From Erodium maritimum (lineage: Eukaryota; Streptophyta; Magnoliopsida; Geraniales; Geraniaceae), in NCBI GenBank assembly GCA_963921825.1, contig OY997588.1, positions 83,395,043-83,459,042 of the forward strand: DNA of 64,000 nucleotides, read 5' to 3'. Numbering within the stretch: position 1 is the stretch's first letter; every line of letters starts with the position of its first letter. Both the position numbers and the translations under genes were made by a program. Shown in pieces: positions 32,201 through 44,479 of this stretch. The notes under the pieces are model-generated. The model did no database searches, was not told the DNA's origin, and was given only the letters and a program-made list of their open reading frames with translations.

Positions 32201-35200
32201 TTTTTTATTGGGTTATTCCAGTCTTGTTATAAATTTATTACAATAAATGGGATCATTTTCTGTCCTAATAACTAATCAACACAGTGATCTTGCAGGATTC
32301 CTTTTACCACAATCTGTCTGAGGAGGAACTTTCACTAGTTCATGAATACAACTTTGACCATCCTGGTAAGCACATTTACCGAACTTTACTAGAAGGGATA
32401 TCAAGAAATTTGTATAGGCTCCTACTAACACTGCCCTGTACACATTGACTTAAATACAAACATCAAATTATCAAAAATGAGGAGGAAGAAAGTGCAGGAT
32501 GTTATTAAACGAGTGTGAGAGAGAAGTTGGTGATAAATATTAAGTGGGAGAGAACATGTTCAAACTGATATTTATCCTGAAGTACAAGGTGGCGGCCATT
32601 TACAACAAGTTATATATGTTAAATTATATTCTAGGAATTTGTTTTCACTTTTTTTGTGTTGTTCTATTCTTGTTACTTATTATAGAGATAAACAATCAAT
32701 AAACCCAAGCCATTTCTCAAAGGAAGTTGGGTTTGCTACATGTATCCTTTAGCCTAACATCTGGGATCTTCTACTCATATTCCCCTCCTCCTTTCCGTCA
32801 TATAGTTGTTTTATCACTTCCTTATATTTTTGTGTTGTAGTTACATAATAACCTGCTTGTTATATAACTGGAAAAATAAGCCAAAACCTTTCCAGTTCAT
32901 TTAGTAATTGATACAATTACGTAGGTATCTCGTGCGTGCCAGTTCAATTTCTTTGCAATGACTTGTCTCACATCTATTGCTTTTATTATCAGATGCGTTT
33001 GACACCGAAAAATTATTAAATTCTATGGAGAAGTTGAGATGTGGGCAAGCAGTAGATATTCCATACTATGACTTCAAGAGTTACAACAATAATATAGCTC
33101 CTGCAAGAAGGGTAAGGTCCGGTATGCATAAGCTTTATATACATGTCATTCAGCATGCAACTGTTAGTATATTCAGTGAAAGCCTGATCTAGTTAAATTT
33201 CATCTGTTAATTGGCTGAGTTCAAGTTTAGGTTTCCTATTTTTCTTCTTCTCTGTGGTTACCCCTAGATTAGTCTGTATATAATTTGTTTTTTATTGGAA
33301 GACTTCAGATATTGAAGTGAATACAGAAACCTCTCTGGATTTGGTGCCTATGTTTGGTTAAACCGTCACTACATTTGTCCCCCTAGAGTGTGTGAGGAAT
33401 GGTAACTGTATATAATCTAGGCAAAAAGACAGAATTTTCTGGAGATTGCTGTGACTACTATGTCCTGTATTTTATGAGCCCCTGCTCTCTTATTTAAATT
33501 ATTCATTACAAGAAAATTGTTTTTTCAATGAATTGCATAAGATACTGAATTGAGTGTTTAAAGTTTTTTTGTAACATATATGCTAAGTCCACAGTTCATG
33601 TTCACCTATTGTTGAGAGTTCTTTCCTACATGTCAAATGGGTGGTGTATGTGTCATAGATGCATGCTTGGTACTTCTGATGCTATAATTTATGTTTTGTA
33701 TATTATTGATATTCTCTCTGTCAGTTTCTAATATACGTATGCCAATATCCTAAGCAGGTTAATCCTTCAGATGTTATAATTTTGGAAGGCATACTTGTTT
33801 TTCATGATCCTCGTGTCCGAGGGTTGATGAACATGAAGATATTTGTTGATACAGGTTTGTTATGTTCTTCCCTTTACTACAACTTGTCTAGATGTTGTAT
33901 TTGTGTTAGAACTCTTCATTCCGTTGGCAGGAAAGTTAACTATTGATCACAAGTACCAGTATCATGCTTCAAAAAAACTAGAAAATACAACTACACCTAG
34001 TTTTTTTTTTTTCATTTTAGTTTCAACGTTTGGAATTATAACAAGTTTGCTACAATCAAAGATTACGTGCATTCAATTGGAGTAGTAGCAAGCACAGCAT
34101 ATGGCTAGCAGGCATGAGTCTATTTCATGGGCACTAAAGTCATTGACTCAACATCTTTTACATTCCAGTTGTTAAAGCCATGGATATTTTCTAAAAATTT
34201 GTTTGAAGAATGACACGTCTCATCTGTTATTTGTTTTACACAATGCATTAATGTGGCATTTCATGATATTACTAAGGTGGGCTGTTACTTCACATTGTAA
34301 AATTCAGTGCAGATGCTGATGTACGTCTGGCAAGGAGGATAAGGCGTGATACTTCTGAGAAGGGTAGAGATATAGGTGCTGTACTTGATCAGGTTAGCCA
34401 CTTTCTTATTGTCAGTTGTATTTGCTTAGTTTTAATCTTGCGATCCTGTAGCACTGCTTCTTTGAACTTTGCTAAACTGTAAGAGTTCGTAAATGCAAGG
34501 AGGTTGCTGTCTGCATAAACTTTAATAGGATATTTGATAAATGGGTTATTTGAAATAGCTAGTATGCTTAAGATCTTATTGTCTAAGTTGGGGTGATAGT
34601 TACCCCTTTCTGCCAATCGATCTTGACTTTCATTTTTACTTTATGCAGTACTCGAAGTTTGTGAAACCCGCTTTTGATGACTTCATACTCCCAACAAAGA
34701 AGTATGCTGATATCATAATTCCTCGCGGAGGAGATAATCATGTTGCCATTGATTTGATTGTACAGCATATTTGTACAAAACTTGGTCAGCATGATCTCTG
34801 TAAAATATACCCCAATTTGTATGTGATTCAGTCAACTTTTCAGGTATCATTCTATACTTGCCAAATTTTACTGTCCAAGTGATATATGTCTTTATGCTCC
34901 ATATATTCATTTTATTTGCTACTTAACTTCCAGCACTGGTTTCCTATTTATGCAGATTCGGGGTATGCATACCCTTATACGTGATTCTCAAACAACAAAG
35001 CATGACTTTGTTTTCTATGCTGATCGATTGATTCGTTTGGTTAGTATGCATTCTTTTGAAATAATACATAACCACGCGCGTGTATTATGTTGGTTTCTTC
35101 ACTTACTAATGGGTTGCATCAAATTCGATTTTTACCAGGTTGTTGAACACGGTTTGGGGCATCTACCATTTACAGAGAAGCAGGTGATCACTCCAACCGG

Positions 35201-37286
35201 TAAGCTAATCTGTTAACCTCATTAAAACCTCACCAGCAATTCACTTTTGGTTCCAGTATATTTCTTTCATGTACATCCTTTCCTTCTAATCACTTAAAAT
35301 ATATGGTTACTGTTTTGTACCTTATATTACACATATAATTGCTTTTCTGTCCTACACAATCGGATTTCTACATTGCTTCTTATCACTCGAAATATATGGT
35401 TACAGTTTGTATCTTATATTACGCATATAATTTCTTTTGTCATACAAAATCGGATTTCTACATTATTTACACCAGGCACTGAATTAAGCGGTGCAAAACT
35501 CGCAATCTGATTGAGCTTCTATTATTGTGCTGACATATCTCTTGATAGGCTAGTTATTTTTGTGAATTAATTGTTTAGTCAAATAGCGCTATCTTTATAG
35601 CTTGCCATGTTATAATTTCAGATTTCACAGTAGCTTGATGTTAAGTTTTGTTATTTGAACTGGGAAATATCTTTTGATTAAAATTCAATGTTGACTAGTA
35701 TCAGGTAATTCAATTTCCATGTGTAAAATATCTTACCTACGGGCAGCCTAATATGCTTAACTCTCAATTATTGCTTCTCGATGTCTCCTATCCTATGTGA
35801 TATAATTGTGAATTTAATGGATGTCCTTGTAAATTGAACAAAATGGTATTATTGGTCTACTGTTTGCCTCGATGTTCAACTCTTTGTATCCAATCCATTT
35901 TTTTCGTGGTTTTATTATTTTTTATACTTGTGTGAATTTGAAAGGTTGGTTTTGTTCCTTTTACAGTTCTTTTGTTTTGATTTGAATTCAGGTTCTGTAT
36001 ACACTGGTGTGGATTTCTGTAAGAGGTTATGTGGTGTCTCTGTTATCAGGAGGTACAATCTAGTTTCCAAGGATGTTAAATACTAAGTTAAAAAAGCTGT
36101 TTGATATTATCACCGCCGGGATGTTAAATATCAACGGATTTATTTGAGAAACCCAACCTAGATATTTATCTGCCTATTTCTGGATGGGTGTGACATCCAG
36201 GAAGCATCTGAGCATGGAATTAGTTTACTGTTCAGTGTTCAACTTTGTAATGTAGATTTCACTGGGTGTTGTTTCAGTTGGAGTATGTTGTTTTCCTAAA
36301 AAAGGCAAACTGTCAACGCATTTGATTGAGGAGGTATAGGCAAGGGTAGGGCTTGCCTGCATCTTTAATTGGATGTTTGTGGAACTTGAAAGATTGATTT
36401 AAAATTCTACGACCCCTGTTTGCTGCCTCATCAATAACCTAACAAAATATATCATACAAACATTACTCCATTGGAGGAAACAATTTATTTTCCTGAACAA
36501 AGTTCTTTTGGGAGGGGTAGATTTTTATGGTTTGCTAAATTGTGGCAGTGGTGAGAGTATGGAGAATGCTTTGCGAGCTTGTTGTAAAGGTATAAAAATT
36601 GGAAAGATTCTCATTCACAGAGAGGGGGACAATGGTCAGCAGGTAATTGCAGCTCTCACTCTCATTCATGTCTGATGTGCATGCAAACATGTACCGTCTT
36701 CCTTCATTCTGATCAACTTCTTGTTTCCGTGACAGCTAATCTATGAAAAATTGCCCTCCGACATCTCAGATAGGCATGTTTTGCTGTTGGATCCAATCTT
36801 AGGCACAGGTTTGCATGTTCAACACATGTTTAGCCTATACCATAAGAAGTTATAATTGCTAGGTTATGCCAGTATATAAACTGTGTTGAGACTTGGTCTG
36901 AAAAAACTATTCACAATTTGTACTATTTGTGCAGGGAATTCTGCTGTTCAAGCTATCTCATTGCTTATAAGGAAGGGAGTTCCAGAATCTAACATCATAT
37001 TTCTCAATCTTATTTCTGTAAGTTTGCGGTCTATGCATTTGTAATCCACATCTTTCTTGGTTTTATGTTGAGGAAGGCATAATGATGATGTATATGATTA
37101 CTCTCCCAGGCACCTCAGGGTGTGCATGTGGTGTGCAAAACCTTCCCAAGATTGAAGATAGTTACATCTGAGATCGATATGGGTCTGAATGGAGATTATC
37201 GAGTCATACCCGGCATGGGTGAGTTTGGAGACAGGTATTTCGGTACAGATGATGATGACCTACTAGTGGTGGCCAGCTCACAGTAG
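29209..37286 (+). CDS. UKL: Uridine kinase-like protein with C-terminal UPRT-like domain, complete, 14 coding exons
   Basis: The coding exons are 29209-29362, 31668-31759, 32296-32365, 32993-33111, 33758-33854, 34313-34392, 34649-34843, 34956-35039, 35139-35199, 35992-36052, 36549-36642, 36736-36808, 36935-37017 and 37110-37286. All introns are GT-AG, the phases fit, and the sum is 1440 nt (479 residues), the normal length for plant UKL proteins. The N-terminal half is a uridine kinase: P-loop [12 protein letters not shown] (exon 2), [25 protein letters not shown]. The C-terminal half resembles uracil phosphoribosyltransferase: [51 protein letters not shown] (PRPP loop) and [11 protein letters not shown]. 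These enzymes act in pyrimidine salvage: the kinase phosphorylates uridine or cytidine with ATP or GTP. In plants the UPRT-like half is reported to contribute little UPRT activity. The start is the first ATG after the leader-intron acceptor. Confidence 0.95.
30214..30535 (-). repeat. LTR of the miniature element (3' LTR in its own orientation)
   Basis: On the plus strand it starts TGTTATAGTCCCG and ends GTCAAAACA. It has about 22 extra bases (GGAGAGAACGCAAGATCTCA region, near 30270) that the other LTR lacks. Confidence 0.9.
31047..31346 (-). repeat. LTR of the miniature element (5' LTR in its own orientation)
   Basis: It is a 300-bp copy with the same termini, adjacent to the primer-binding site at 31032-31045. 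Confidence 0.9.
35283..35465. repeat. Tandem duplication of about 92 bp in a UKL intron
   Basis: Two adjacent diverged copies share AAATATATGGTTAC, CTTATATTAC, CATATAATT and AATCGGATTTCTACATT. They lie between the exon ending at 35199 and the exon starting at 35992, with no effect on splice sites. Confidence 0.85.
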
Positions 37287-37600
37287 CTTGATCAGAGAGG
37301 AATGTTTTGAACCATCACCGGGAATCCGCCTTTACTCAGTTATATTGTGTTTTTCACTCTTTTGGATTTTGACTTTGATTTAGCCCAGAATTTCATCCCA
37401 TATTTTGTTTCGATATATACCCCATTAGATGAAGGGGGGAAAGCAGTTTTCGTGCAGAGGCTGATAATATTTTTGTCCAGGATGAGTGCAAATAATCGAT
37501 ATGGACATGATTTGTAGCTCCCCCTGGGAAGTTTGTATTTCTGGAGCAGACATTTTTCACTTATATGAAACTGGGTATTTCTCTTTGTAGCTTCTTGGAT
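37287..37600 (+). other. 3' untranslated region of UKL (end not fixed)
   Basis: The stop TAG at 37284-37286 is followed by AT-rich sequence with weak polyadenylation-like words (for example CAAATAATC near 37487). The cleavage site cannot be chosen with confidence. 37601-38152 beyond it shows nothing recognisable except a short GCTA run near 37885. Confidence 0.55.
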
Positions 37601-38152
37601 TAGTCATAATTGGGTGATTACTAAGTATTTTATGTTGTGTTCGTTAAAATAGTTTAACAGACCAAATCATGATCAATACATTTGTTCATTTCTTAACCCA
37701 AATCATCTTAGACGCACTCATTTAATAGTTAGACCGATCCATAAATGAGATATAAGCACTAAGACTAGACTTTCCAAAAGGAAAAAAACAAGAAATCATA
37801 TTCATAATTAATCTCACGACTATGACTCGATAGAATCGGAAGCACCACATACCACTACCGACTTACTTGTTCAACACCTTGCTAGCTAGCTAGCTATCAC
37901 GATAAGTTATAACTCTCTCTTTGATAGAGATACAAATAGCCTTTGATAGAGAGCTACCTTGCATTTTTCCTTTACAACATACAAGATTTACCCATAAACA
38001 CGACCGTCGCTGTTGGGGATTTAGTGACAATAAATTTGGTTTATCATTTTTGTTGACTTAAACGACTAGTGGATAAGCTCATTGTTATAGTTGTTAACTA
38101 CAAGGGCCCGTCACTGTGTATGATAACAACTATGTATTAAAGGTTACTTGTT

Positions 38153-39792
38153 AACAACGACCAAGCTAGTGTCTTCTTTTTTTCTCTAACCTTTAGCTCC
38201 TTTACCCTAACTTTATTCACGTCATCCTTCTTCAGTCCCGTCGGCTTCCGCCTTGACTCCGACCTTAATAGTTGTTGGCGAGGCCTTCTCCTTCTTCCTC
38301 TTCTTATTTCTGCTACTCCTTCTCTCTTCTTCCTCACGATGTTTTCTTTTCTCCAGATCTACTTTTTTTTTGTGTTTTGACCGGCAGCACAATAGATCGA
38401 CCACCTTTGCTACACTATCCGACCGTCCACTTCTTCCTTTTCGGCATTTCTGGTCCGAATCTGTAGTGGGACTTGCTTCTCGACCTTTGTGGTCGTAGAT
38501 CGAGGCGGATCTAGATGGGTTTTGCTTGTTCATTGGGTGGTCGTGTCTGCGGTGGTTGGGTCCTTCAGTTCCGAATGCTCGTTTCTCCGGTGACTTTAGG
38601 CCCCTCGACGCTGAGCTTTGTGGGACAAGCTTCTCGAATTGATTTCGTAGATCGTGGGTTCGGGTTGAGCTGGGCCTTTATCGGGCTGCTGTTGAACCTG
38701 ATGTTTTCATGTCTTAGTGCTCCTCACCAGATGTCTCTAAGGACCGGTTGGTGTCTCGATTTGAACCGCTATGTGTCCTCTTGTTTCTCAGATGCCTCAA
38801 ATCCGAGACTCGTACTTCTAACGAGGGGTTTCAGCCAAAGTTTGGTTGTGTTGGAGGTCGGTGTGGATAACGGCTGGTGGTTCTGCTCATCTCCCTCCGA
38901 GGCTTTGTTGAGGTTGTGTTGGGTTACCTTTGGTGGTTCAAGGTTCTACTTTGGAACTGTTTTTGGGGCGTCCATGTGGTCTATTGTGCCTGTTACTAGA
39001 GGTGCTGGTTCGGGTCGATCTTTCCCGATGTTTCAGTTTCAATCGACTCGGTCCACTTTGCGCTACTTTTGTCTTGAGGTACTCCCCTCGTTTTCAGGCC
39101 GGATTCTTCCCCTCTTCCTCCTAGTTTACTCCTTGTTCAAAGTTGTCGGATCATTTTTTTTTTGTGTTGGCCGACGACTTTGTGGTTCGATTTTGGGGGT
39201 TGGGGCAAGGTGCTCGACTTGTCTCTTTGGGTTCAGTTCCTTGGACTTTGGTGTTAGATTTGGTCCTTTACTTGGTATTTCCGTTGATATTGGTTCTCAT
39301 ATTTTTTGACACTTTTTGGTGTTAGCTGGGGGTGGGTTACCTGCTGGTAATTGAGGACTGGGCAAGGGGACTCCAGAGGTATGGTTGTAGTAGAGTCGAC
39401 AGGCTGTTTATTCCCAAGGATTGGTCGCCTTAGTCTTCACTTTCTTTGTTTTAGGTTTTCAGTACTTATTGGTGATTTTCTAGGTGTTCAAGACCTTCGT
39501 TGTTGGTTTTATTGAGCTTATTGGTTGTTATTGGGGCATTAGACCTGTTTTTCCTCCGTTGAATTTTGTTTTCATGTTGTTTGTCTCTTGGCCCTTGTTG
39601 GCTTTAAGTTCACTTAATGCCTGTAAAATCAGGTTCTTAGACCACTTGTTTTGTTCTCCCCTTTGTTGGAGGTTGTGCAATATGTCAGCGCTCTTGTTTG
39701 TTATTGAGGATACTCAGTCCCTTGCCTTCTCTTTTACTTCAAAGGAGAGGGTCTTAATACAAAATTTTGATGATAAAAAAACAACGACGAAG
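38153..39792 (+). mobile_element. Retroposon of unknown source with 13-bp target duplication
   Basis: AACAACGACCAAG at 38153-38165 recurs as AACAACGACGAAG at 39780-39792. The right copy directly follows a short A-rich tail (GATGATAAAAAAA), the signature of target-primed reverse transcription. The inserted sequence (about 1.6 kb) has a pyrimidine-rich 5' end and a 264-codon open frame at 38515-39309, biased to Phe, Leu, Ser, Val and Gly, with no motif I recognise. No reverse transcriptase is encoded. It could be a non-autonomous LINE derivative or a retrocopied transcript. Confidence 0.75.
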
Positions 39793-39934
39793 CCATAGCC
39801 CCGTAACAATTATATCAGGTCAATCTTGCATTGACCATCGGCCCGAATGTAGTCATAAACTAGTTTTGAATATTTATTTTTAATGAACAATTAATTAGAC
39901 ATTTATAAATATGAGATTATTTAGACTTTGTGCT

Positions 39935-41501
39935 AATACTACTATGGGTTATATATTTTTTGGTACCCAAATGTTTCGTCCACGAACGATTTGGTAACCT
40001 TATGAATTTTTATTCCAATTGGTACCCAAATGTTCTGTCCACGAACATTTTGAGCCGTTGGGTTAAAAAACTAACATAAAAATATTAAACGATCGTTTTA
40101 CCCTTTTACTATCCCAATTGACTTTTGACTTAAGAGAAAAAGACCATCATACCCTCAATTTTAAATTTAATTTCATCAACATTTTAATTAATTATTAATA
40201 ATATCATTAATTTATTTACTATTTATTTAATTTATATTTTAATTTTTCTTTAATTATTAATAAAATTTCTTTAATTTATATTTTATAATTATTTTCAATT
40301 TAAAATAATATAAAAATCATAATTTTATTTTTAATTATATTTATTTATTTATTATTAATTTTTAGAATTTTGTTAAAAAAATAATTTTTTTTCTTTTTTC
40401 TTTTGTCCATTTCCTTTTTTCTTACTGTTTTCCTATTTTCCAAAAAATAAAATCAGTTTATTCGAACCAATTCATTCGTGAAAATCAAATCAGAAATTTG
40501 ATGAATTCGAGCTCAGATAAATCAGAACTTAGACAAACAAAAACACTCTAATTAATCGATTCCAGTAGATTTTACATAATTGTATCAAAATTAGAACTTT
40601 AATGAATTCGAGCACGACGAGTAGATCAGGATGCGGAGACAGTGAGCTTGACATGGGAAATCACGAAGAGGAGGTGACGATTTGAAATTGAAGAAGAGGG
40701 CTTTTCCGGTCAGACCTCACAGAGTCATCCCTCGTCGGAGAATATGGGCTCAAACTCGAGGTTCACCTGTGGTCTCATCGTTGTCTCTAGCTCGTCCCCT
40801 AGCCATGGGCTTCTGAACGAAGAAGCTCCGGAGACGAAGGTCTCGCCGCCGATCTGGAATAGAGAGCAAAGGATCTGCACTTCGGCGGCGATGTAGACGA
40901 AGACGAGCTCAACCCTGATTCGCCTCGCCGTGGACGCCTCTTCGCAGCTGTGAAAGTCCTCGCTGTGGAAGCCCCTTCTCTGGCTCCATATCTGGGTCTC
41001 GTCGGCGTGTTCTGGTCGAGCTTTCTCCGGTGTGTTTTTGTAGAGATGAAGATGAACAGACCCAAGAGACAATTGTTGTGAGAGATTTTAGATTAATGTT
41101 AAGTTAGATTAGTGTTAAGTAGGTTAGATTAGATTAATTAAAAATGTTTAGTTTTTAGTTCTTATTCTTTTTTCTTTTACATATATTTTAATATATTTTT
41201 ATAACTTATAATTGTTATTTGATTATTTTATTGTATTATAACGAAGGGTATAATGGTAATTTCTCCACACAATTCAAAGGGTCAAACTAAGAAAGGGTAA
41301 AATTGTCATTTCACACCCACTTAACTGCACATGGGGTCACATGACTAAATTATTTGGAATATTCCGTTATCTTTCTAACGGAATGGCTCAAAATGTTCGT
41401 GGACAGAACATTTGGGTACCAAATTGGAATAAAAATTTCATAAGGGTACCAAATCATTCGTGGACGAAACATTTGGGTACCAAAAAGTATATAATACTAC
41501 T
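39935..41501. mobile_element. Non-autonomous Mutator-like element with long terminal inverted repeats
   Basis: The left end (39950-40080) and right end (41365-41494) are inverted copies containing GGTACCCAAATGTT(T/C)(C/T)GTCCACGAA twice each. Weaker inverted similarity continues inward, so each arm is about 130-250 bp. AATACTACT (9 bp) occurs directly outside both arms (39935-39943 and 41493-41501), the duplication length of Mutator elements. The arms are not perfectly symmetric at the very tip (six extra bases on the left). The interior is AT-rich except for a GC-richer core at about 40640-41060. No transposase is encoded. Confidence 0.8.
40640..41075 (-). other. GC-richer core of the Mutator-like element, possible captured host fragment
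   Basis: The interior switches from AT-rich to coding-like composition at 40640-41060, with a 115-codon minus-strand frame (41072-40725) and an overlapping 88-codon frame. I recognise no protein. A sharp composition step inside a transposase-less MULE is how captured gene fragments (Pack-MULEs) look, but this is inference. Confidence 0.35.
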
Positions 41502-41650
41502 ACTATTATAACTTCTTTTGTAGGTAATATATATTTGAGTACACGATTTGTAAATATTTTTTGTTGATTTTGGACTATACTTTATCGGCGTTCAGACAAA
41601 TTGTCAATTATGAAAAGCATGTAATAATGTTTTTATGCTTTGATGTGATG

Positions 41651-43975
41651 TTTAATTACATGTACTTTTTTTAAAAACGGACGACGAGGAACTACATTAT
41701 TAGTGCAAGCCAAACCATATAAGTAGGATTAAAAGTCTTGGGAACAAAATGTTGTCTGAGTCTCCTGTAGGACACTCAGCGCTTATGAACCCGTAAAAAG
41801 AGTCTAGTTTCCATCCTAGACAATAATAATTATCCCTACGTCCTACCCTGTGCTGGGAAATTAAACAACTAAAAGAAGAAAAATCAACTAACAACAGTCC
41901 AAACAAAAATATAAATGAAAGTAAATAGAAATAGGAAAACCAGTCGATGCACCTTGGTGCATGCTCGATCCCACAAGCCAAAGTCAGCAGACCTGGTATA
42001 AAATCATGATGGGTAGGACACTAACCTTTACCTCGCAGCCCCAAACACCCTCATGGGGCCTGACAGGGTTGTTTTGCAGCTCGCTGCATATCCAGACCCT
42101 CCTCAGCCTCCTCCTCGTCTACCAGCTTATAGCGAGTAGATGGGGTGGCCGTAGACTTCGTGGCCTCCAGGGCCCTCTTCAATTGGGAGACTCAGTTGTA
42201 CACCTGACCCGTCTTGTTCATGTTCATGGTCTTCAACATCTTCATCCACTTAGGGCCTACTCCAACCCCAGTTTCTCGAGGCTCCCTTTGTTTCCCACCC
42301 TACGCAGAAACTTCCATCATCAGCTGGGGCCCCTCTGAGGAAGGTGACAATGACTATGTGGGGACCTTACTAGCATAGCTGAGTTTCCCCTCCTCCTCCT
42401 TTCAATTGGTTTACTAGCCCATGTTAGCCAGGTCAGCGGTCTTTGTGATCGCAATTGACCAGGAAATCTGGGATGCGCCCCCTGAAAAATTAGAGGTGCC
42501 CCCTCCCGACCCTCCTTAGCTAAGTCACCGAACTCTGGTATCTCCTTCCTTCCACCAGCCAGTAATGCAAGAAAACTTGACGATGGGGGAAGTTGTCGTC
42601 CATATGGTCTGTCGTACCCTTCCAGCTTCAAAGTGAGAGAGGTGAGTAAATCCTCCACCCGAGAACCCGGATGATGCAGTGGCGCCCTCCACTGAGCCTG
42701 AAGCAGGTGATCCGTGTGCACTCCCATCTGGACTCGGATTGAATCATCGAAATGGACTTCATCTTGGCCAACCCCTAGATACGAGCTTGGCATGCCTGAA
42801 TCCTATGGGTAAGCCATCCACATCGAGTAAAAAAACCCGAGAGCAGTTCATACATGGGGCTGATCATGTTTTAGTGTTGATACCCCCGAAACTTTAGTCG
42901 GATCTATCGTCTGATCGGCTTGTCCACATCCAGACTGACTTTAAGTCATAAGAAATCATCCCATGGTTTAAGGGTGGGATTGGGCCCTCCGTCACTTCTG
43001 GTCCTAGAGTATTGGCCAATAGGGACATGATAGGATCATTTCGAGCATCCCTCGAAACATTAAAAGCTCGGACGCCAATCTCCATATACCGAAAAGGAAT
43101 CGTGTCGGGTTGCATGCATCTTAAAAAAGGAAGCGGTATCAACAGATATCCGCTGAACGACCAAGAGCCTATGTGCCGGACCCGATTGGGTGTTGTGTCC
43201 GTAGGGAATCGGAACGAGACAACCTCCTTGGATAGTACCTCGGCATCCACACTAGTGACTTGCCGCTGTTTAATCAGGACCACACAAAGGATTTTGGGGT
43301 TGCAGTTGATCCCAACCACGATCTTTCCCACCAGAGACAAGATAGCGATCATCAAACGTGGTCAGGAATGCTTCTATCGACTCTATGACCACAACATCCT
43401 CATCCTTGTTGTCATCCTAGGACACCCCCATTTTCTTAGAAATGGCCTCTAAATGACCTCTAGATCTTGACGAGGACAACATGGTCGGTAGTTGTGAGCC
43501 TAGCCTGATATGGGGTGCTTGTAGTTGCACCGGCGGACGGAGGGAAAACCTTGACTTCAGGTGTTTCTTGGATCTGGAACTTGCCTCCCCGATGGACGGG
43601 TCTGGTTGCGTGTGTCGGCCGCGGCGAAGACGTCTATCTGAAGGCGACGAGAATGTGTGCTCCCATGTTTTTCGGTCGGCTCTGATGGGATGGAGTCTCG
43701 GGTTAGGGCGGCGGCGCACCACGCATGAGGGGCTCGAGAGGAGCGTGCTTCTCCCTTCATAGAGAAGAAGCGGCTTGGTGCTCGGCCGCTCCAGGTTGCA
43801 GGATGCCGGCCATTGGATTGCCAAGCCTTAGGTTTGAGGAGGATGATGAAGAAGACGAGCTGGAGGACACTATTGTTAGTGTCGTAAATGACGGTTGGAG
43901 GAGAAAGATGAGAGGGGAAACCCTAAGTCTTTGAGACTGTTATATGTTACACCTTATCCCTTTAATTACATGTAC
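41651..43975 (-). mobile_element. ORF1-only LINE derivative with 15-bp target duplication
   Basis: TTTAATTACATGTAC occurs at 41651-41665 and 43961-43975. Next to the left copy is a T-rich run (41666-41672), the poly(A) tail of an element transcribed from the minus strand. Between them is 2.3 kb with a 5' untranslated part, then a LINE-type ORF1 (DUF4283 domain), then about 0.9 kb of non-coding tail. No endonuclease or reverse transcriptase is present even though the 5' end is retained, which is the opposite of ordinary 5' truncation. Confidence 0.85.
42700..43482 (-). pseudogene. LINE ORF1 pseudogene with DUF4283 domain
   Basis: From the minus-strand start near 43482 the frame reads MLSSSRSRGHLEAISKKMGVS and, after stops, a DUF4283-type domain (43355-42894). 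Its signature parts are SLVGKIVVG, VSFRFPTD, HIGSWSFSGYLLIPLPF, then RDARNDPIMSLLANTLG and, in a shifted frame, LKVSLDVDKPIRRS. In plants this domain occurs in ORF1/gag-like proteins of L1-type LINEs and related sequences. A zinc knuckle normally follows but is not readable here. Several stops and frame changes make it a pseudogene. Confidence 0.75.
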
Positions 43976-44179
43976 AGAGCTTTTATTATTTAAATTTACA
44001 ATAATTTTACCATTATTTTTTTTATAAATAAATTACGTTATGTTTCGTAAGAACAGAAGATTGTGTCACTTAACAAATTTGCTAACAAAACAATAATTAT
44101 TTGGTTTTAGGTAGTTAGGAGTTTTTCTATCTCTTTAGCTTTTTAAGGTATTTCATGTACTTAGCGGGGTAGGAAAGTA
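43976..44179. other. AT-rich spacer, nothing recognised
   Basis: Simple AT-rich sequence without frames or repeats. Confidence 0.6.
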
Positions 44180-44410
44180 GCCCATTTATTCTTTGGGCAT
44201 CGTTGATTTGGTATACGTTAATTTTGCCCAAGGTTTAGGTGTTTCCTTGGTTATTCGCCCATGAAGGGGTTCCTTCTGTCTCCTTTCTTGCTGATAGAGG
44301 AGTGCTGATTCCGAATGGGCGCTGGATGTGCTTGTTTTGTGGTTCTGGAGGAGAGGATTTTGGTCACCTATTTGTTTCTTGTCCCTAGTCGTAGTGAGTA
44401 TGGCCATTGG
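44180..44410 (+). pseudogene. Scrap of LINE ORF2 C-terminus (zf-RVT)
   Basis: The frame reads FLADRGVLIPNGRWMCLFCG, then GEDFGHLFVSCP (about 44287-44388), which matches the C-x2-C...H-x4-C zinc-binding region at the end of plant L1-type ORF2 proteins. The same region occurs in the LINEs at 47077 and 55480. Only about 70 codons remain. No reverse transcriptase core or target duplication was found. Confidence 0.55.
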
Positions 44411-44479
44411 TTTTGGGTTGGTGGGGATTGAGGGAGTGTTACCTTTGGTGTCGTCCCTGTTTCTTTAAGCTTGGGTTTC

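Noticed and set aside
38515-39309. 264-codon frame as a host protein gene
   Set aside because: It lies within a target-duplication-bounded retroposon, shows biased composition and has no recognised domain, so it is reported only as part of the retroposon.
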